This document shows positions 20,786 through 29,722 of a stretch of 64,000 nucleotides of DNA, piece by piece. Source of the stretch: Mycobacterium branderi. Lineage in GTDB: Bacteria > Actinomycetota > Actinomycetes > Mycobacteriales > Mycobacteriaceae. The notes below the pieces were generated by a model. That model was not told where the DNA came from and searched no databases. It saw only the letters and a list, made by a program, of their open reading frames with translations. Made by a program: the position numbers and the translations under genes. Positions within the stretch are counted from its first letter, which is position 1. Every line of letters begins with the position of its first letter. The stretch is from positions 4,092,001 to 4,156,000 of the forward strand of contig NZ_AP022606.1 in assembly GCF_010728725.1 (NCBI RefSeq). The letters are read 5' to 3'.

Positions 20786-20804
20786 CCTTCGCCTGCGCAG
20801 AAGG
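20786..20804 (-). terminator. Short hairpin downstream of DUF732 gene, candidate terminator
   Basis: A perfect 5-bp stem (CCTTC/GAAGG), extendable by two more pairs across a mismatch, with a 9-base loop. It lies 38 bp after the DUF732 stop on the minus strand. No T-run follows. It could end the transcript that begins at the M-box at 23 kb. Confidence 0.3.
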
Positions 20805-20841
20805 TTTCACGGCAGGGACTGTGATACAGGCCACGCCGCAG

Positions 20842-21135
20842 TCACGGGCAGTAGGTGTCGACCGCGGTGCTCACCACCGCATCAAGATCCTGCGGCGCGA
20901 TCCCGTACCCCATCAGGCCGTTCTGCGTCTGCCACGGCGCGGCGCCCGCGGATTTGTACGCACACACCATGTGGCCTACCGTGACAAGCTTGTCGGCTGG
21001 GTACGAAGTGATACCGACCTCGGCTAGAGCCTTCAGGTAGGCGTCATCTTGTGAATCGGCGTGTGCGGGCGGCACGCCGCTCGCGAGAAGCAGTGCCGAC
21101 AGCGCCACGGCCGCCGCGATGGCAGTCGGTTGCAT
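20842..21135 (-). CDS. Secreted DUF732 protein
   Basis: 97 residues. Signal peptide at 1-26 (MQPTAIAAAVALSALLLASG then AHA). The mature part DSQDDAYLKALAEVGI is the canonical start of DUF732 domains, followed by two cysteines (VCAY and TYCP) that probably pair. It follows the PE-PPE pair at 21.2-22.7 kb by 71 bp on the same strand, so it is likely in the first M-box transcript. This resembles the association of Rv1810 with PE20/PPE31 genes. Role unknown. Confidence 0.83.
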   Translation of the reverse strand: MQPTAIAAAVALSALLLASGVPPAHADSQDDAYLKALAEVGITSYPADKLVTVGHMVCAYKSAGAAPWQTQNGLMGYGIAPQDLDAVVSTAVDTYCP

Positions 21136-21206
21136 CGTTAATCTCCGATACTGGCCGGTGGGCCAACGAGCAAACCCCGATCACGCCAGCGTACACCGCC
21201 TCCGGG

Positions 21207-22421
21207 TTACCCAGCGACCACCGGGCGGCCAATCACGGTCGGCTTGAAGCCGTATCGCGGAGCGGCAAAGCCGAAGCCACGTCCGTTCCCCGAACCCGCC
21301 ATGGGCATCCCGGGCATCCCTGGCATACCGCCCGGCTCCACATCTGGGGCGGCGGCTGTCCAGCCGGCACCTGGGAACGGCGTCACGGTCGAGTTCGCCA
21401 CCGGTGTGGTGGCGGCCCAGCTCTGCGGCACCGACAGGGCGCCAACCAATCTCGCCTGGCCGATTCCCGCCGACACCGGTGTCCCGCCCGTGATCGCGTT
21501 GACGATGCGGGTTGCTCCGATCGCCGACCCGACCCCCGGGCCGCTGGGCAGCAAACTGCCGCCGCTCGGAAGGAACCCGTCCAGCCCGCTGTTCTGAGTG
21601 GCGCCGATCATGGCCATGTCCGCCATCATCGATGTGACCACGGCCGGGTTGGTAGCGCCGGACGAGGTTATCGTGTTCCAGATATTGGCGTTTGGCCCCA
21701 GACCTCCGGTGTCCGGTGAGTCCAGGATGCCCGAAAGGATTCCGGAAAGTCCCGATCCCGACGACGTGGAAGACGTGGGTGAGGCGAGTTGCTGCAACGT
21801 CGTGGGCATGGCCGAAACGAGTTGCGAAAGCTGGCTTTGCGTGCTGGTTCCGGCGGCCTGGCCGGACGCTGCACCCTGGGCTAGCAGGCCGCCCGGGTTG
21901 GTGGTGTTTTGCGGTGCGCTGAACGGTGTGACCTTTGACGCGGCCGCGGAGTTGGCGGCGTAGCCGTACATCGCGGCCGCATCCTGGGCCCACATCTCGG
22001 TGTACTGGGCTTCGGTCGCCGCGATCGCCGGTGTGTTCTGTCCCAGCACGTTGGTCGCGACGAGTGCGGCCAGTTGGGCGCGGTTGGCAGCGATCACCGG
22101 CGGCGGCACCGTCATCGCGAACGCCGCCGCGTGGGCGGCGGCCGCTGCTTTGGCCTGCGCGGCGGTCTGCTCAGCCTGCTCGGCAGTCGTGCTCATCCAC
22201 GCCGCGTAAGGTGCGGCGGCGGCGGCCATCGCTGCGGATGACGGTCCCATCCATCCTTCGCTGGTCAGCCCCGCGATCACGGACTCATATGACGCCGCCG
22301 TCGAACGCAGCTCGGCGGCCAGCCCGTCCCAAGCTGACGCCGCGGCCAGCATCGGCCCCGAACCGGGTCCGGCGTACATCCGAGCCGAGTTGACCTCTGG
22401 TGGCAATGCTCCGAAATCCAT
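21207..22421 (-). CDS. PPE protein, SVP subfamily, PE-paired (M-box unit 1)
   Basis: 404 residues. PPE domain with WMGP and [26 protein letters not shown] motif GALSVPQSW. The tail is rich in GMPGMPGMP and ends [18 protein letters not shown], the RYGF(K/R)PT ending shared by many ESX-5 PPE-SVP proteins. Its ATG is 14 bp after the PE stop, the usual arrangement of a co-secreted PE-PPE heterodimer recognised by EspG5. The pair stands behind the M-box at 23.0-23.2 kb. Confidence 0.92.
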   Translation of the reverse strand: MDFGALPPEVNSARMYAGPGSGPMLAAASAWDGLAAELRSTAASYESVIAGLTSEGWMGPSSAAMAAAAAPYAAWMSTTAEQAEQTAAQAKAAAAAHAAAFAMTVPPPVIAANRAQLAALVATNVLGQNTPAIAATEAQYTEMWAQDAAAMYGYAANSAAASKVTPFSAPQNTTNPGGLLAQGAASGQAAGTSTQSQLSQLVSAMPTTLQQLASPTSSTSSGSGLSGILSGILDSPDTGGLGPNANIWNTITSSGATNPAVVTSMMADMAMIGATQNSGLDGFLPSGGSLLPSGPGVGSAIGATRIVNAITGGTPVSAGIGQARLVGALSVPQSWAATTPVANSTVTPFPGAGWTAAAPDVEPGGMPGMPGMPMAGSGNGRGFGFAAPRYGFKPTVIGRPVVAG

Positions 22422-22435
22422 TGTGGCAACCTCCT

Positions 22436-22735
22436 TTAACCCGCAGCGACGACGTTGGCGGCCTCGGTGGCCGCATACGATCCGGCACTCGCGCCGAGGG
22501 TGGATACGAACATGTCGTGAACAGCCGCGGCCTGGGCGCTGACGGCCTGGTAGAGCTGGGCATGCGCGGCGAACTGGGTCGCCGTCAACGCCGAAACCTC
22601 ATCGGCGGCAGCTGGAACCACCGTGGTGGTCGGAGCGGCTGCGGCCGCATTGTGGGCCGACATCGCGGCGCTAATCGCCCGTAGGTCGGCTGCCGCTGCG
22701 GTCAACAACTCGGGCTGAGTGGTCACAAAAGTCAT
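22436..22735 (-). CDS. PE protein (M-box unit 1)
   Basis: 99 residues, the PE domain alone. It opens [18 protein letters not shown] with Pro-Glu at 8-9 and closes with the YxxxE export motif in [15 protein letters not shown] ribosome site (AAGGAGG) stands just upstream of 22735. It would dimerise with the adjacent PPE. It differs from the ESX-5-core PE proteins mainly in residues 15-35 ([11 protein letters not shown]), closer to PE20-type sequences. Confidence 0.92.
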   Translation of the reverse strand: MTFVTTQPELLTAAAADLRAISAAMSAHNAAAAAPTTTVVPAAADEVSALTATQFAAHAQLYQAVSAQAAAVHDMFVSTLGASAGSYAATEAANVVAAG

Positions 22736-22857
22736 CGGGCTCCTCCTTGCGGAACAGACCGAACCCGCGCCGGCACGGCGAACTCAGGGCATGCTGGAGC
22801 CACGCACGATCGGCAAAAGCCAAGGCGCGCTTATCAGCTCATCCGGAGCGAGCCGAA

Positions 22858-22938
22858 TCAGATGGTGGAAACCGTGCCGGGGTTGGATTCGAGCGAAACG
22901 GTCGTCGATCTCGGATAGGGACTATCACTCGGACTCAA
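22858..22938 (-). CDS. Leader peptide ORF between M-box 1 and PE gene
   Basis: 26 codons beginning TTG (LSPSDSPYPRSTTVSLES, then NPGTVSTI). A strong AGGAGG stands ten bases upstream. The same peptide, with conservative changes, occurs at the same place behind M-box 2 and in shortened form behind M-box 3. Its stop lies 122 bases before the PE start in both full copies. Conservation of frame argues that it is translated, perhaps to regulate the downstream genes. This is an inference; no such product is known to me. Confidence 0.5.
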   Translation of the reverse strand: MSPSDSPYPRSTTVSLESNPGTVSTI

Positions 22939-23032
22939 AGTCGCTCTCACCTCCTCACGGCCAGGGCACACGCGGGTGCCAACACGAGTGCACGCTGGGA
23001 TGAGGCATCCGACGACGAGTCGGGCGCGGCAC

Positions 23033-23195
23033 CCCTCTCGACAGAGCTTCGGCACCACACGGCGTATCCGGTTGTCCCGGAAGCCACTTGGGCTCAACCC
23101 TTAAGCCGGGAAGAGCTGTCCTGACCCTGGGCGTCTTTCGACGTTCGAGGTCAGTGGCCTATATCCGTGCAGACGCCTCACCTAGCGAGGTGCAT
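23033..23195 (-). promoter_or_regulatory. M-box (ykoK) Mg2+ riboswitch, copy 1
   Basis: Read on the minus strand the element runs from about 23195 to 23033. Diagnostic M-box blocks appear in order: CGCTAGGTGAGGC, GGCCACTG, GTCGAAAGACGCC, GGGTCAGGACAG, CAAGTGGC and CCGGATACGCC. The 3' strand of the closing helix (GAGGGGTGCC) can instead pair with GGCACCC at 22974-22980, giving mutually exclusive folds. In Bacillus and mycobacteria this RNA lowers expression when Mg2+ is plentiful. It stands 298 bases before the PE start. Confidence 0.93.
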
Positions 23196-23205
23196 GCAGT
23201 CGCCT

Positions 23206-23234
23206 ATGCTGACACCGACGTCCACATTCGTCAA
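23206..23234 (-). promoter_or_regulatory. SigA-type promoter of M-box unit 1
   Basis: On the minus strand TTGACG (23234-23229) and CAGCAT (23211-23206) are separated by exactly 17 bp, a few bases upstream of the aptamer. The same layout and spacing recurs before both other M-boxes. Confidence 0.6.
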
Positions 23235-23618
23235 CTCCGCTCGGCCGTAATGCTTTACGACGGCCGCACCCGTAAGGTTGCTACACACGGTCGGCCGCGC
23301 CGACTACCGCTCGGCTCGACTACCCGGCAATCCCTACTCTGACCACGGCGTTCGTGCGAGCTGCGGCCTCCCCGGGCGGGCGCCGGCAAAGCCTGAAAAG
23401 TGTTTGCGCGTTGGCTGGCAAATTCCTGTGGGTCCGCTCGGCGTTTTGTGGTCACCAGCATGATCGCAATAGTGCGTCGTAACTTCCTCGCATCCGTCGA
23501 TCCGCGAGACCGTGATCACTCCGGTGTCATGGTTTCCTGTCCGTTAAGGAGTCGGATCGCGAACATGTCGGTGCCTGCTCGCTACTTCTGTTCGGGGTGA
23601 CCAGGAGTCAATTCATGG
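23235..23618. other. 384-bp spacer between NRAMP-type gene and promoter of unit 1
   Basis: No gene recognised. A 6-bp inverted repeat TGACCA/TGGTCA (23598-23621) straddles the transporter stop and might form a weak terminator hairpin. Confidence 0.4.
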
Positions 23619-25286
23619 TCAGGCGCTACCAAGCTGGACTGCCTTGACGGCCAACAGGATTGCTCCGACTACGAGATAGCCGCGCAAGGCGAGCATGCCC
23701 AGTCGAGTTCCGACCGACCAGGTGACCGGCTCAAGCAACGTCAGGGGCGGCATCCGCCACGTCAACCGGTCGGCTCTGGCCAGTGCGCGCGAAAGCTGCT
23801 CCGGCACCGGTGGTTTAGGCCATTGGCGACCGTACCACCGCAGCAGTCCGAAGCCGACTGCGGCGCAAATCACCAGACCGGCAGAGAGAGTGCCGGCGAT
23901 CGACACGATGTCCAGTCCGGGAAAAACCGTGGTGGCCATCAAGATCCCGGACAACAACAACAGGATGCTGACGATCACGCCGGCCACCACGTTGAGCCAC
24001 GGACGGTTCACCCACGGTCCCAGCACTTCGCGGTCATTGCACAGCAGCAGCAAGAACACCGTGGCGCTGGGCAGCAGCAATCCTGCCAAGGCCTGCACAC
24101 CGGTGGTGATCAGCCCCAACGGGGCGCCAGGGATCAGTACGATTGCCGCGGCGACGACAACCATGCCCGTGTAGGAGAGATAGAACGGCTTGGCATCCGC
24201 GAAGCCGCGATGCAGCGAGTGCTTGAGCCCGAATACGTCGCCGAATGCATAACTGGTGGCCAGGGTCACCGCTGCGGCGCCGATAATGGAAGCGTCGAGC
24301 AAGACGATCGCGAACACCGACCCGAGCGTCGAGTTGTATCGGCCCAGCAGGTGTGCCAGGACTCCGGCGTCAACGAAGCCACCGCGGCTGTCGGTTGCGC
24401 GCGCGGCCCAGTCGCCGGTCATCATCAATGCGGCCGCTCCGATGGTGACAACGACGGCGCCCAGTGCCGTGTCCGCTCGTTCGTATCCGATGAAGCGCGG
24501 CGTGATGCGCTTGTCGACGACGTTGGACTGTTGGAAGAACAGTTGCCACGGGGCGACAGTGGTGCCGACGATCGCTATCACCAAGAGCACCGCGTCGGAG
24601 GTAACCCCTCCGCGCACGCCTGGTATCACAAGCGATTTCGCCGCATGCCCCCAATGCGGATGGGACATCAACAGCATCGGAATCTGTAGCAGCGTAAGCG
24701 CAATGAACACCAGCATCGCGCGTTCCCAGCGCCGGAAGCTGCCCGTGGTCATGATCGCGATCAACGCGATCGCGGCGAACGGGACGACCACATACCTGGG
24801 AATACCCATGTAGTCGGCTGCCAGCGTGATGCCGATGAATTCGGTGACGAGAGTCAGGAAGTTCAAGAGAAACAGGTCACCGACGGAGAACCAGCCCCAG
24901 CCCCGACCGAACCGCTCGTTGATCAACCGCGCATGTCCGACTCCGGTCACCGCTCCGAGTCGAACGACCATCTCCTGGTTGACAATCAGGACAGGGATCA
25001 ACAGCACCAGCACCCACAGCAGGCTGTAACCGTAGTTCTGTCCGGCCTGCACGTAGGTCGCGACACCGCCGGCGTCGTTGTCGCCCACCATGACGATCAA
25101 ACCGGGCCCGACGATCGCCAGCATGGTCGCCAGCCGGACCTTCAGGGTGCGGGGACGATCGGTGTCGCTGAGGCTGATTCGGCCCAGAGCGCCCTCGATG
25201 TCGCCGACGTGGGCGCTGTCCAGCACCGCGGTGCGCTGCGGCGCCGGTGGTGCCGTGTCGATGATGGTGGGGTCGACGGCGGTCAC
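23619..25286 (-). CDS. NRAMP-related divalent cation transporter, probably Mg2+ (NRMT-like)
   Basis: 555 residues with eleven to twelve hydrophobic helices from about residue 52. It is an SLC11/NRAMP fold protein, but the first-helix metal motif is VGDNDAGG (Asp69-Asn70-Asp71) instead of DPGN, and the sixth-helix motif is GTTVAPWQ (Ala245-Pro246-Trp247) instead of the Met-Pro-His of Mn2+/Fe2+ transporters. Loss of that methionine is the known mark of NRAMP-related magnesium transporters. The GTG start overlaps the CBS-protein stop (GTGA), so the two are translationally coupled. It closes the operon that begins at M-box 2. Mg2+ uptake across the inner membrane is my inference from motif and context; Mn2+ remains possible. 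Confidence 0.8.
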   Translation of the reverse strand: MTAVDPTIIDTAPPAPQRTAVLDSAHVGDIEGALGRISLSDTDRPRTLKVRLATMLAIVGPGLIVMVGDNDAGGVATYVQAGQNYGYSLLWVLVLLIPVLIVNQEMVVRLGAVTGVGHARLINERFGRGWGWFSVGDLFLLNFLTLVTEFIGITLAADYMGIPRYVVVPFAAIALIAIMTTGSFRRWERAMLVFIALTLLQIPMLLMSHPHWGHAAKSLVIPGVRGGVTSDAVLLVIAIVGTTVAPWQLFFQQSNVVDKRITPRFIGYERADTALGAVVVTIGAAALMMTGDWAARATDSRGGFVDAGVLAHLLGRYNSTLGSVFAIVLLDASIIGAAAVTLATSYAFGDVFGLKHSLHRGFADAKPFYLSYTGMVVVAAAIVLIPGAPLGLITTGVQALAGLLLPSATVFLLLLCNDREVLGPWVNRPWLNVVAGVIVSILLLLSGILMATTVFPGLDIVSIAGTLSAGLVICAAVGFGLLRWYGRQWPKPPVPEQLSRALARADRLTWRMPPLTLLEPVTWSVGTRLGMLALRGYLVVGAILLAVKAVQLGSA

Positions 25287-26635
25287 AGCCAGTCACCCCC
25301 ATCGCCGCCGATCGACGTCGGGTCGTCATTCGCGGGAGTCTCGTTCGGATCCCGCACCGGGCGTGGCCCGGGTTCGCGTCGACGCCAGTCGTCGGGAATC
25401 GTGGCCTTCAACACGTCGTCGACCGTGACGACACCCAGCACCCGCTCCTCGTCGTCGACGACCGGGATGATATTCAGGTCATAGTCGGCCATCAGCACCG
25501 CGACGTCGGCCAGGTCAGCGTCGGGGCCGACCCGGATTGGGTCCGGATCCATAAGTTCCACAGCCATATTCGCGGGGTTCGCCTGCAGCAGTGTGATGAC
25601 CGGCACCACGCCGACGAGTTGCCGCTGCTCGTTGAGGACGTGAATGTGCAAACGCGCCTCGGGCGCGACGGTCTGTGCGCTGCCGATGACCGCGAGTGCC
25701 TCCCCTGCGGTTGCCCCTTTTCCGCAGGAGACGGTGTCGACGTTCATCAATCCGCCAGCACTGTCGGGGTTGAACCCCAAAAGCGTGATCACCTTGGTGC
25801 GCTGCGGCGCAGGCATCAAGTCCAGAACACGGCGGCGGCGGGACTGACGTAGATCGATGATCGCGTCGGCCGCATCGTCGGCACGCATCCGGCTCAGCAA
25901 GGAAGCGACCTCGTCGTCGGGCATGTCGTCGAGCAGCCGGCTTGCTTTTTCGGGGTCGAGTTCCTCGAAAACGTCTGCTTCCAGTTCGGGGTCACTGCGC
26001 ACTCGGTCGAGGATTTCCCCACCTTCCGCCCTGTCCGCTTCTTCGAGCAGGTCGGCAATCTGCGCGGGCTTGAGCGCCGCCACGCGCCCGGAAACCCGAC
26101 GCACCGCTACCGACTGGCTGTGTCCGATCAGCGGCTCGAACGCCTTCCAGTCGCGGGCAGCATGGCCCCCGGGCGACTTCAGCAGGCCGAAAAGACGCGG
26201 CGGGCGCCGAGTGTCGAGCCGTGCCAGCACCCAACCATCGAGCGTCTCCTCGAGTTCGACATCGTAGGCACGCACCAGCTCGCCGGCCGCCACGTCGATC
26301 AACCGGTATCCGAGCACATCTGCCCGCAGCAGCACGTCTCCGTAGCGGCGTGCGAACCGTCGTAGGTCAACTTCGTTGTAGGCCAGAGTTACTCGGTCTG
26401 CGGCCAACCGCTGAATCGAGCCTTTACTGACCAACACGTGCCGGCCACCGACGCCGGCTACGATGCCGGTCACCAGTGGATAGGTGTCTGTCCCGCGTAA
26501 CCGGACGACGATGTCGTCCACGCGGCCCACCGGTTCGCCCGAAGGTGTTACTACCGGAGCCCGCAACAACTGGGACAGGTGGATCACTGAGGTGCTGGCG
26601 CCGTAGTCGCAGGACCCGATAGCTGGCCTGGTCAT
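25283..26635 (-). CDS. PRC-barrel / MgtE-N / CBS-pair protein, regulatory partner of the transporter
   Basis: 450 residues from ATG at 26635 (AGAAGGGA upstream); a GTG at 26656 is an alternative. Domains in order: a PRC-barrel-like region (about 15-150, with PSGEPVGRVDDIVVRLRG), an MgtE intracellular N domain (about 185-290, with ALKPAQIADLLEEADR, ELDPEKASRLLDDMPDDEVASLL), and two CBS domains (about 300-420). In MgtE channels the N and CBS domains sense cytosolic Mg2+ and close the pore. Here the MgtE transmembrane part is absent and the pore is supplied by the next gene. It is 85 bp downstream of the EsxN-like gene. A Mg2+-sensing role is inferred. Confidence 0.85.
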   Translation of the reverse strand: MTRPAIGSCDYGASTSVIHLSQLLRAPVVTPSGEPVGRVDDIVVRLRGTDTYPLVTGIVAGVGGRHVLVSKGSIQRLAADRVTLAYNEVDLRRFARRYGDVLLRADVLGYRLIDVAAGELVRAYDVELEETLDGWVLARLDTRRPPRLFGLLKSPGGHAARDWKAFEPLIGHSQSVAVRRVSGRVAALKPAQIADLLEEADRAEGGEILDRVRSDPELEADVFEELDPEKASRLLDDMPDDEVASLLSRMRADDAADAIIDLRQSRRRRVLDLMPAPQRTKVITLLGFNPDSAGGLMNVDTVSCGKGATAGEALAVIGSAQTVAPEARLHIHVLNEQRQLVGVVPVITLLQANPANMAVELMDPDPIRVGPDADLADVAVLMADYDLNIIPVVDDEERVLGVVTVDDVLKATIPDDWRRREPGPRPVRDPNETPANDDPTSIGGDGGDWL

Positions 26636-26720
26636 GGCTGTCCCTTCTCGGCGCACAATGTGCGTCGGCGGTTGGTGGGGTTATCGCGCGGTCGCCGCAA
26701 AACAGCTGCGGCGCAGCAGG

Positions 26721-27005
26721 TTAGGTCCAGCTGGAGCCGACGGCGGAGTCGGTGCTGGCCATGTTGGAGCCGGCGGTTTGCACCTTCTGGCCGTGAGCGT
26801 TGGCCTGCTCGTAGATCACCTGAAAGTTGCGACCCAACTGGGTGATGAACTCCTGGCAGGCCGTCGACCCAGCGCCACCCCAAAGGTCCCCGGCAGCAAG
26901 CACATCGCGAATGATGGCCTGGTGCTCGGCCTCCAGGGAAGCGGCCTGGGCGCGGATCAAAGCGCCGTGGGCGTCGACGTCGCCGAACTGGTAGTTGATG
27001 CTCAT
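26721..27005 (-). CDS. EsxN-like WXG100 protein, second copy
   Basis: 94 residues (MSINYQFGDVDAHGALIRAQ). It belongs to the Mtb9.9/EsxN group, with the helix-turn WGG at 43-45 in place of WxG. It differs from EsxN at 39405-39689 at only three residues: Ser2/Thr, Leu/Phe before the WGG, and the last residue Thr/Ala. It pairs with the EsxM-like gene 11 bp upstream and would be secreted as a heterodimer. Position inside an operon for Mg2+ transport is unusual. Confidence 0.93.
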   Translation of the reverse strand: MSINYQFGDVDAHGALIRAQAASLEAEHQAIIRDVLAAGDLWGGAGSTACQEFITQLGRNFQVIYEQANAHGQKVQTAGSNMASTDSAVGSSWT

Positions 27006-27016
27006 GATCGGTTCTC

Positions 27017-27313
27017 CTAGCTGCTCAGAATCTGCTGGGACGCTTGCTCTTGGGCCTCGTAGTTGTTGGCGTCGCGAATCAGCCCGTCGCGCACACCGTG
27101 CAGCATGTTGACGATGTTGCGGAACGCGGTGTTCATCTGGCCCATGGTGTCGTAGGAGGTGGCCTGAGCCGTCCCGCTCCAGCCGGCACCGGCTATGTTC
27201 TGCGAGGACGCCCACATCTTGCGGGCCTCGTCCTCAACGGTCTGAGCGTGCACGTCGAAACGGCCCGCCATGTCCCGCATCGCATGCGGATCGGTCATAA
27301 AGCGCGTGGTCAT
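27017..27313 (-). CDS. EsxM-like WXG100 protein, second copy
   Basis: 98 residues, identical over its whole length to EsxM at 39749-40045. It has the WSG turn ([14 protein letters not shown]), the ANNYEAQEQ export motif (YxxxE) and the terminal QILSS that names this Esx subgroup. Start ATG at 27313; the open frame extends 12 codons upstream without support. It lies 42 bp after the PPE31-like gene and 11 bp before its EsxN partner. Confidence 0.94.
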   Translation of the reverse strand: MTTRFMTDPHAMRDMAGRFDVHAQTVEDEARKMWASSQNIAGAGWSGTAQATSYDTMGQMNTAFRNIVNMLHGVRDGLIRDANNYEAQEQASQQILSS

Positions 27314-27355
27314 ATGAATCTTTCCCTTTCTCTCGAAATCGGTTGCCAACCAGGG

Positions 27356-28612
27356 CTATCCGACGGCCGACCAATTGGGCACCATCGGCGGACGGACCAG
27401 GAAGCGGTTATCCGCGATGACAGTGCCGCCCGCCCCGCGTCCCGCCATTCCCGCAGGCGCAACACCGGGCATACCGGCCGCGACAGCCGGTGGCGCGCTC
27501 AACGGGGTGTTACCCAGTGCCGAGCCGAGCGGGGTCACCGGCGGAGCCATCGCGGTCCAACTCGGCGGAACCGACAGTGCACCGATCGAAGGCGCCTGGC
27601 CCAAACCCGCAGACACTCCGCTGCCGAGACCGCCAAGACCACCCAAACCGCCCAGGGGACTCAAGACCGGTCCGCCCAGAGCGGCTCCGAGACCGCCAGT
27701 TGCGGCCTCTCCCAATGCTTCCCCGGCCGCGTTACCCGCGGCGGCACTGCCCATCAGACTCGTGAAGGCGCCCAACGTGTTGCTCGGCATGTAGAAACCG
27801 GACGAGAAGATGGTGTTCCAGATGTTCGCGTTGGGTCCCCACTGGTTCCAAAAGTTGTCCAGCGCAGTATTTCCCGAACCCTGTCCGGTGAGCAGACCGA
27901 GGATTCCGCCGAGTCCCGACGACGAGGACGACGTCGACGACGCGGGCGACGCCATCCCCTGCAGCGCGGTAGGCACCGTGGAGGTCAGCTGCGACAGCGT
28001 CGACTGGGTGCTCGTCCCCGTAGCCGTCCCGGACGCCTGCGTCACCGCGGCTGCCTGGCTGGCCAGTCCCAAGGGGTTGGTGGTCTGCGCCGGCGCGGCA
28101 AACGGGGTCACCTTGCTCGCCGCCGCCGATGCGCCGGCATAGCCATACATTGCCGCGGCATCTTGGGCCCACATCTCGCCGTAGTGCGCCTCGGTGGCCG
28201 CGATTGCAGGCGTGTTCTGCCCCAAGATGTTGGTCGCGACCAGCGCGGCCAACTGCGCGCGGTTGGCCGCGATCACAGGCGGCGGCACCGTCATCGCAAA
28301 CGCGGTGCCATACACCGCAGCAGCGGCCTTGGCCTGGTTCGCGGTCTGCTCAGCCTGCGCAGCAGTCGTGTTCATCCACGCGACATAAGGTGCCGCCGCA
28401 GCCGCCATCGACGTCGACGCCGCACCACGCCACCCCTCGGTGGTCAGTCCCGAAACCACCGACGCGTACGAGGCTGCCTGCGTACGCAATTCAGCCGCCA
28501 GTCCGTCCCACGCCGAAGCGGCGGCCAGCATCGACGAGGCCCCCGGGCCCGCATACATTTTGGCCGAGTTGATTTCCGGCGGTAATGCGCCGAAGTCAAA
28601 CACCGCAGTCAT
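27356..28612 (-). CDS. PPE protein, PPE31-like, SVP subfamily (M-box unit 2)
   Basis: 418 residues ([20 protein letters not shown]). PPE domain with WRGA at the WxG turn; central segment [19 protein letters not shown] followed by MPSNTLGAF and [13 protein letters not shown] closely recalls PPE31 of M. tuberculosis. SVP motif GALSVPPSW. The end [17 protein letters not shown] departs from the RYGFRPT ending. PE20/PPE31 has been implicated in Mg2+ acquisition in M. tuberculosis, which fits its place behind an M-box and ahead of a transporter gene. Its start is 11 bp after the PE stop. Confidence 0.92.
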   Translation of the reverse strand: MTAVFDFGALPPEINSAKMYAGPGASSMLAAASAWDGLAAELRTQAASYASVVSGLTTEGWRGAASTSMAAAAAPYVAWMNTTAAQAEQTANQAKAAAAVYGTAFAMTVPPPVIAANRAQLAALVATNILGQNTPAIAATEAHYGEMWAQDAAAMYGYAGASAAASKVTPFAAPAQTTNPLGLASQAAAVTQASGTATGTSTQSTLSQLTSTVPTALQGMASPASSTSSSSSGLGGILGLLTGQGSGNTALDNFWNQWGPNANIWNTIFSSGFYMPSNTLGAFTSLMGSAAAGNAAGEALGEAATGGLGAALGGPVLSPLGGLGGLGGLGSGVSAGLGQAPSIGALSVPPSWTAMAPPVTPLGSALGNTPLSAPPAVAAGMPGVAPAGMAGRGAGGTVIADNRFLVRPPMVPNWSAVG

Positions 28613-28623
28613 CGCAATACTCC

Positions 28624-28923
28624 TTACCCAGCAGCAATGGTGTTAGCCGCCTCGGTCGCCGCATACGACCCGGCGCTAGCACCCAACATGCGCACGAACA
28701 TTTCGTGAACGGCGGTGGCCTGGGCGCTGACCGCCTGGTACATCGCGGCGTGTGCGCCGAATTGCGTTGCTGTCAGCGCAGATACCTCGTCAGCAGCTGC
28801 GGGCACCACGCCAGTAGTCGGAAGCGCCGCAGCCGCGTTCTGGGCAGCCAGAGCTGACCCGATACCGCCCAAGTGGTCGGCTGCCGCTGCCAGGAGTTCG
28901 GGCTGGGTGGTCACAAAGCTCAT
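28624..28923 (-). CDS. PE protein (M-box unit 2)
   Basis: 99 residues from ATG at 28923, with AAGGAGAA upstream. Starts [18 protein letters not shown] and ends [14 protein letters not shown] with the YxxxE signal. Partner of the PPE31-like protein. The open frame extends 26 codons upstream but only the ATG at 28923 gives the canonical PE N-terminus. Confidence 0.92.
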   Translation of the reverse strand: MSFVTTQPELLAAAADHLGGIGSALAAQNAAAALPTTGVVPAAADEVSALTATQFGAHAAMYQAVSAQATAVHEMFVRMLGASAGSYAATEAANTIAAG

Positions 28924-29045
28924 CGGAGTTCTCCTTACGGAAGGCAGACTGGATCTGCGTATGCGCTCGTGCCGGAGCACGACAAGACCACGCGCACTCA
29001 ATGAACGAGGACGCGCGTACGTTAGCCGAAGCGGCGCAAGCCGAT

Positions 29046-29126
29046 TCAGATGAAGGGAACGATGCCAGGGTCGGATTCGAGCGAAACGGTCATCGATCTC
29101 GGATAGGGACTGTCACTGGGACTCAC
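29046..29126 (-). CDS. Leader peptide ORF between M-box 2 and PE gene
   Basis: 26 codons beginning GTG (MSPSDSPYPRSMTVSLES, then DPGIVPFI). AGGAGG stands ten bases upstream. It matches the copy behind M-box 1 at about 20 of 26 residues and its stop has the same distance to the PE start. An internal ATG (codon 12) is the start that remains in the shortened copy 3. Confidence 0.5.
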   Translation of the reverse strand: MSPSDSPYPRSMTVSLESDPGIVPFI

Positions 29127-29219
29127 GTCGCTCTCACCTCCTCACGGCCGGGGCACACGGGGGTGCCAACAGGTTGCACAAAGGGGTGAAGCGGCCCGGC
29201 AATCAACCGGGACACGGCA

Positions 29220-29382
29220 CCCCTCTCGTCAGAGCTTTGGCACTGCACGGCGTATCCGGTTGTCCCGGAAGCCACTTGGGCTCAACCCTTAAGCCGGGAG
29301 GAGCTGTCCTGACCCTGGGCGTCTTTCGACGTTCGGGGTCAGTGGCCTTTGTCCGTAGCAGACGCCTCACCTAGCGAGGTGC
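29220..29382 (-). promoter_or_regulatory. M-box (ykoK) Mg2+ riboswitch, copy 2
   Basis: Nearly identical to copy 1 across the aptamer, with changes mainly in loops. The closing-helix 3' strand GGGGTGCC (29223-29216, minus) can pair with GGCACCCC (29167-29160), an 8-bp alternative helix. A second small hairpin GGCAC/GTGCC follows just ahead of the leader ribosome site. It heads the PE-PPE-esxM-esxN-CBS-transporter operon. Confidence 0.93.
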
Positions 29383-29393
29383 TTGCAGTGGCC

Positions 29394-29422
29394 ATCTTGG
29401 CACCAAGATCCATCCGCGTCAA
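29394..29422 (-). promoter_or_regulatory. SigA-type promoter of M-box unit 2
   Basis: TTGACG (29422-29417) and CAAGAT (29399-29394) on the minus strand, 17 bp apart, ending about 12 bp before the aptamer. Confidence 0.6.
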
Positions 29423-29722
29423 CTCCGAATGGCTTTCATGTTCGAAGTTGACCGCGAAATTAGAGGACGCCGAAATACCCTGTGGGCGACCAGCACTGGG
29501 AATTGGCGCAGTGCCGGTCGCGGAAGCCGGGTTGTCTGGGCGTTGTGTCACAAACAGCTGGTTAGTTCCTGTGAACTACCCGTGCGTCGCCTGTTGTTCA
29601 CCGCAAAGACGTCGGCGGCAAGCGACTACTGCGCCCGGTCATCCAATGCAGGATTGAACAAGCGCGAGTGGCACGCCACCGAAAAGCAAACGGCTGCTGG
29701 CTATTCCACGGTTTCGGGTCTC
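29423..29722. other. 300-bp spacer after PPE gene of unit 3
   Basis: No gene, repeat or clear terminator recognised. It separates the PPE stop of unit 3 from the promoter of unit 2. Confidence 0.4.

Larger units (their letters stand above)
20097..20841. other. 745-bp spacer upstream of the mgtC-proximal PPE cluster
   Basis: No conserved gene was recognised over this length. It contains a hairpin just after the DUF732 gene, a 46-codon open frame with a good ribosome site (20471-20611), and an AT-rich TATTTAT element near 20295 on the minus strand that could be a -10 box for the PPE cluster. A 45-codon frame (20098-20235, minus) ends at the PPE start but looks like no known protein. Confidence 0.45.

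Noticed and set aside
26721..27313. Esx pair as part of a second ESX secretion locus
   Set aside because: No ecc genes adjoin it; its neighbours are a PPE gene and transporter genes, and the proteins are copies of the ESX-5 pair.
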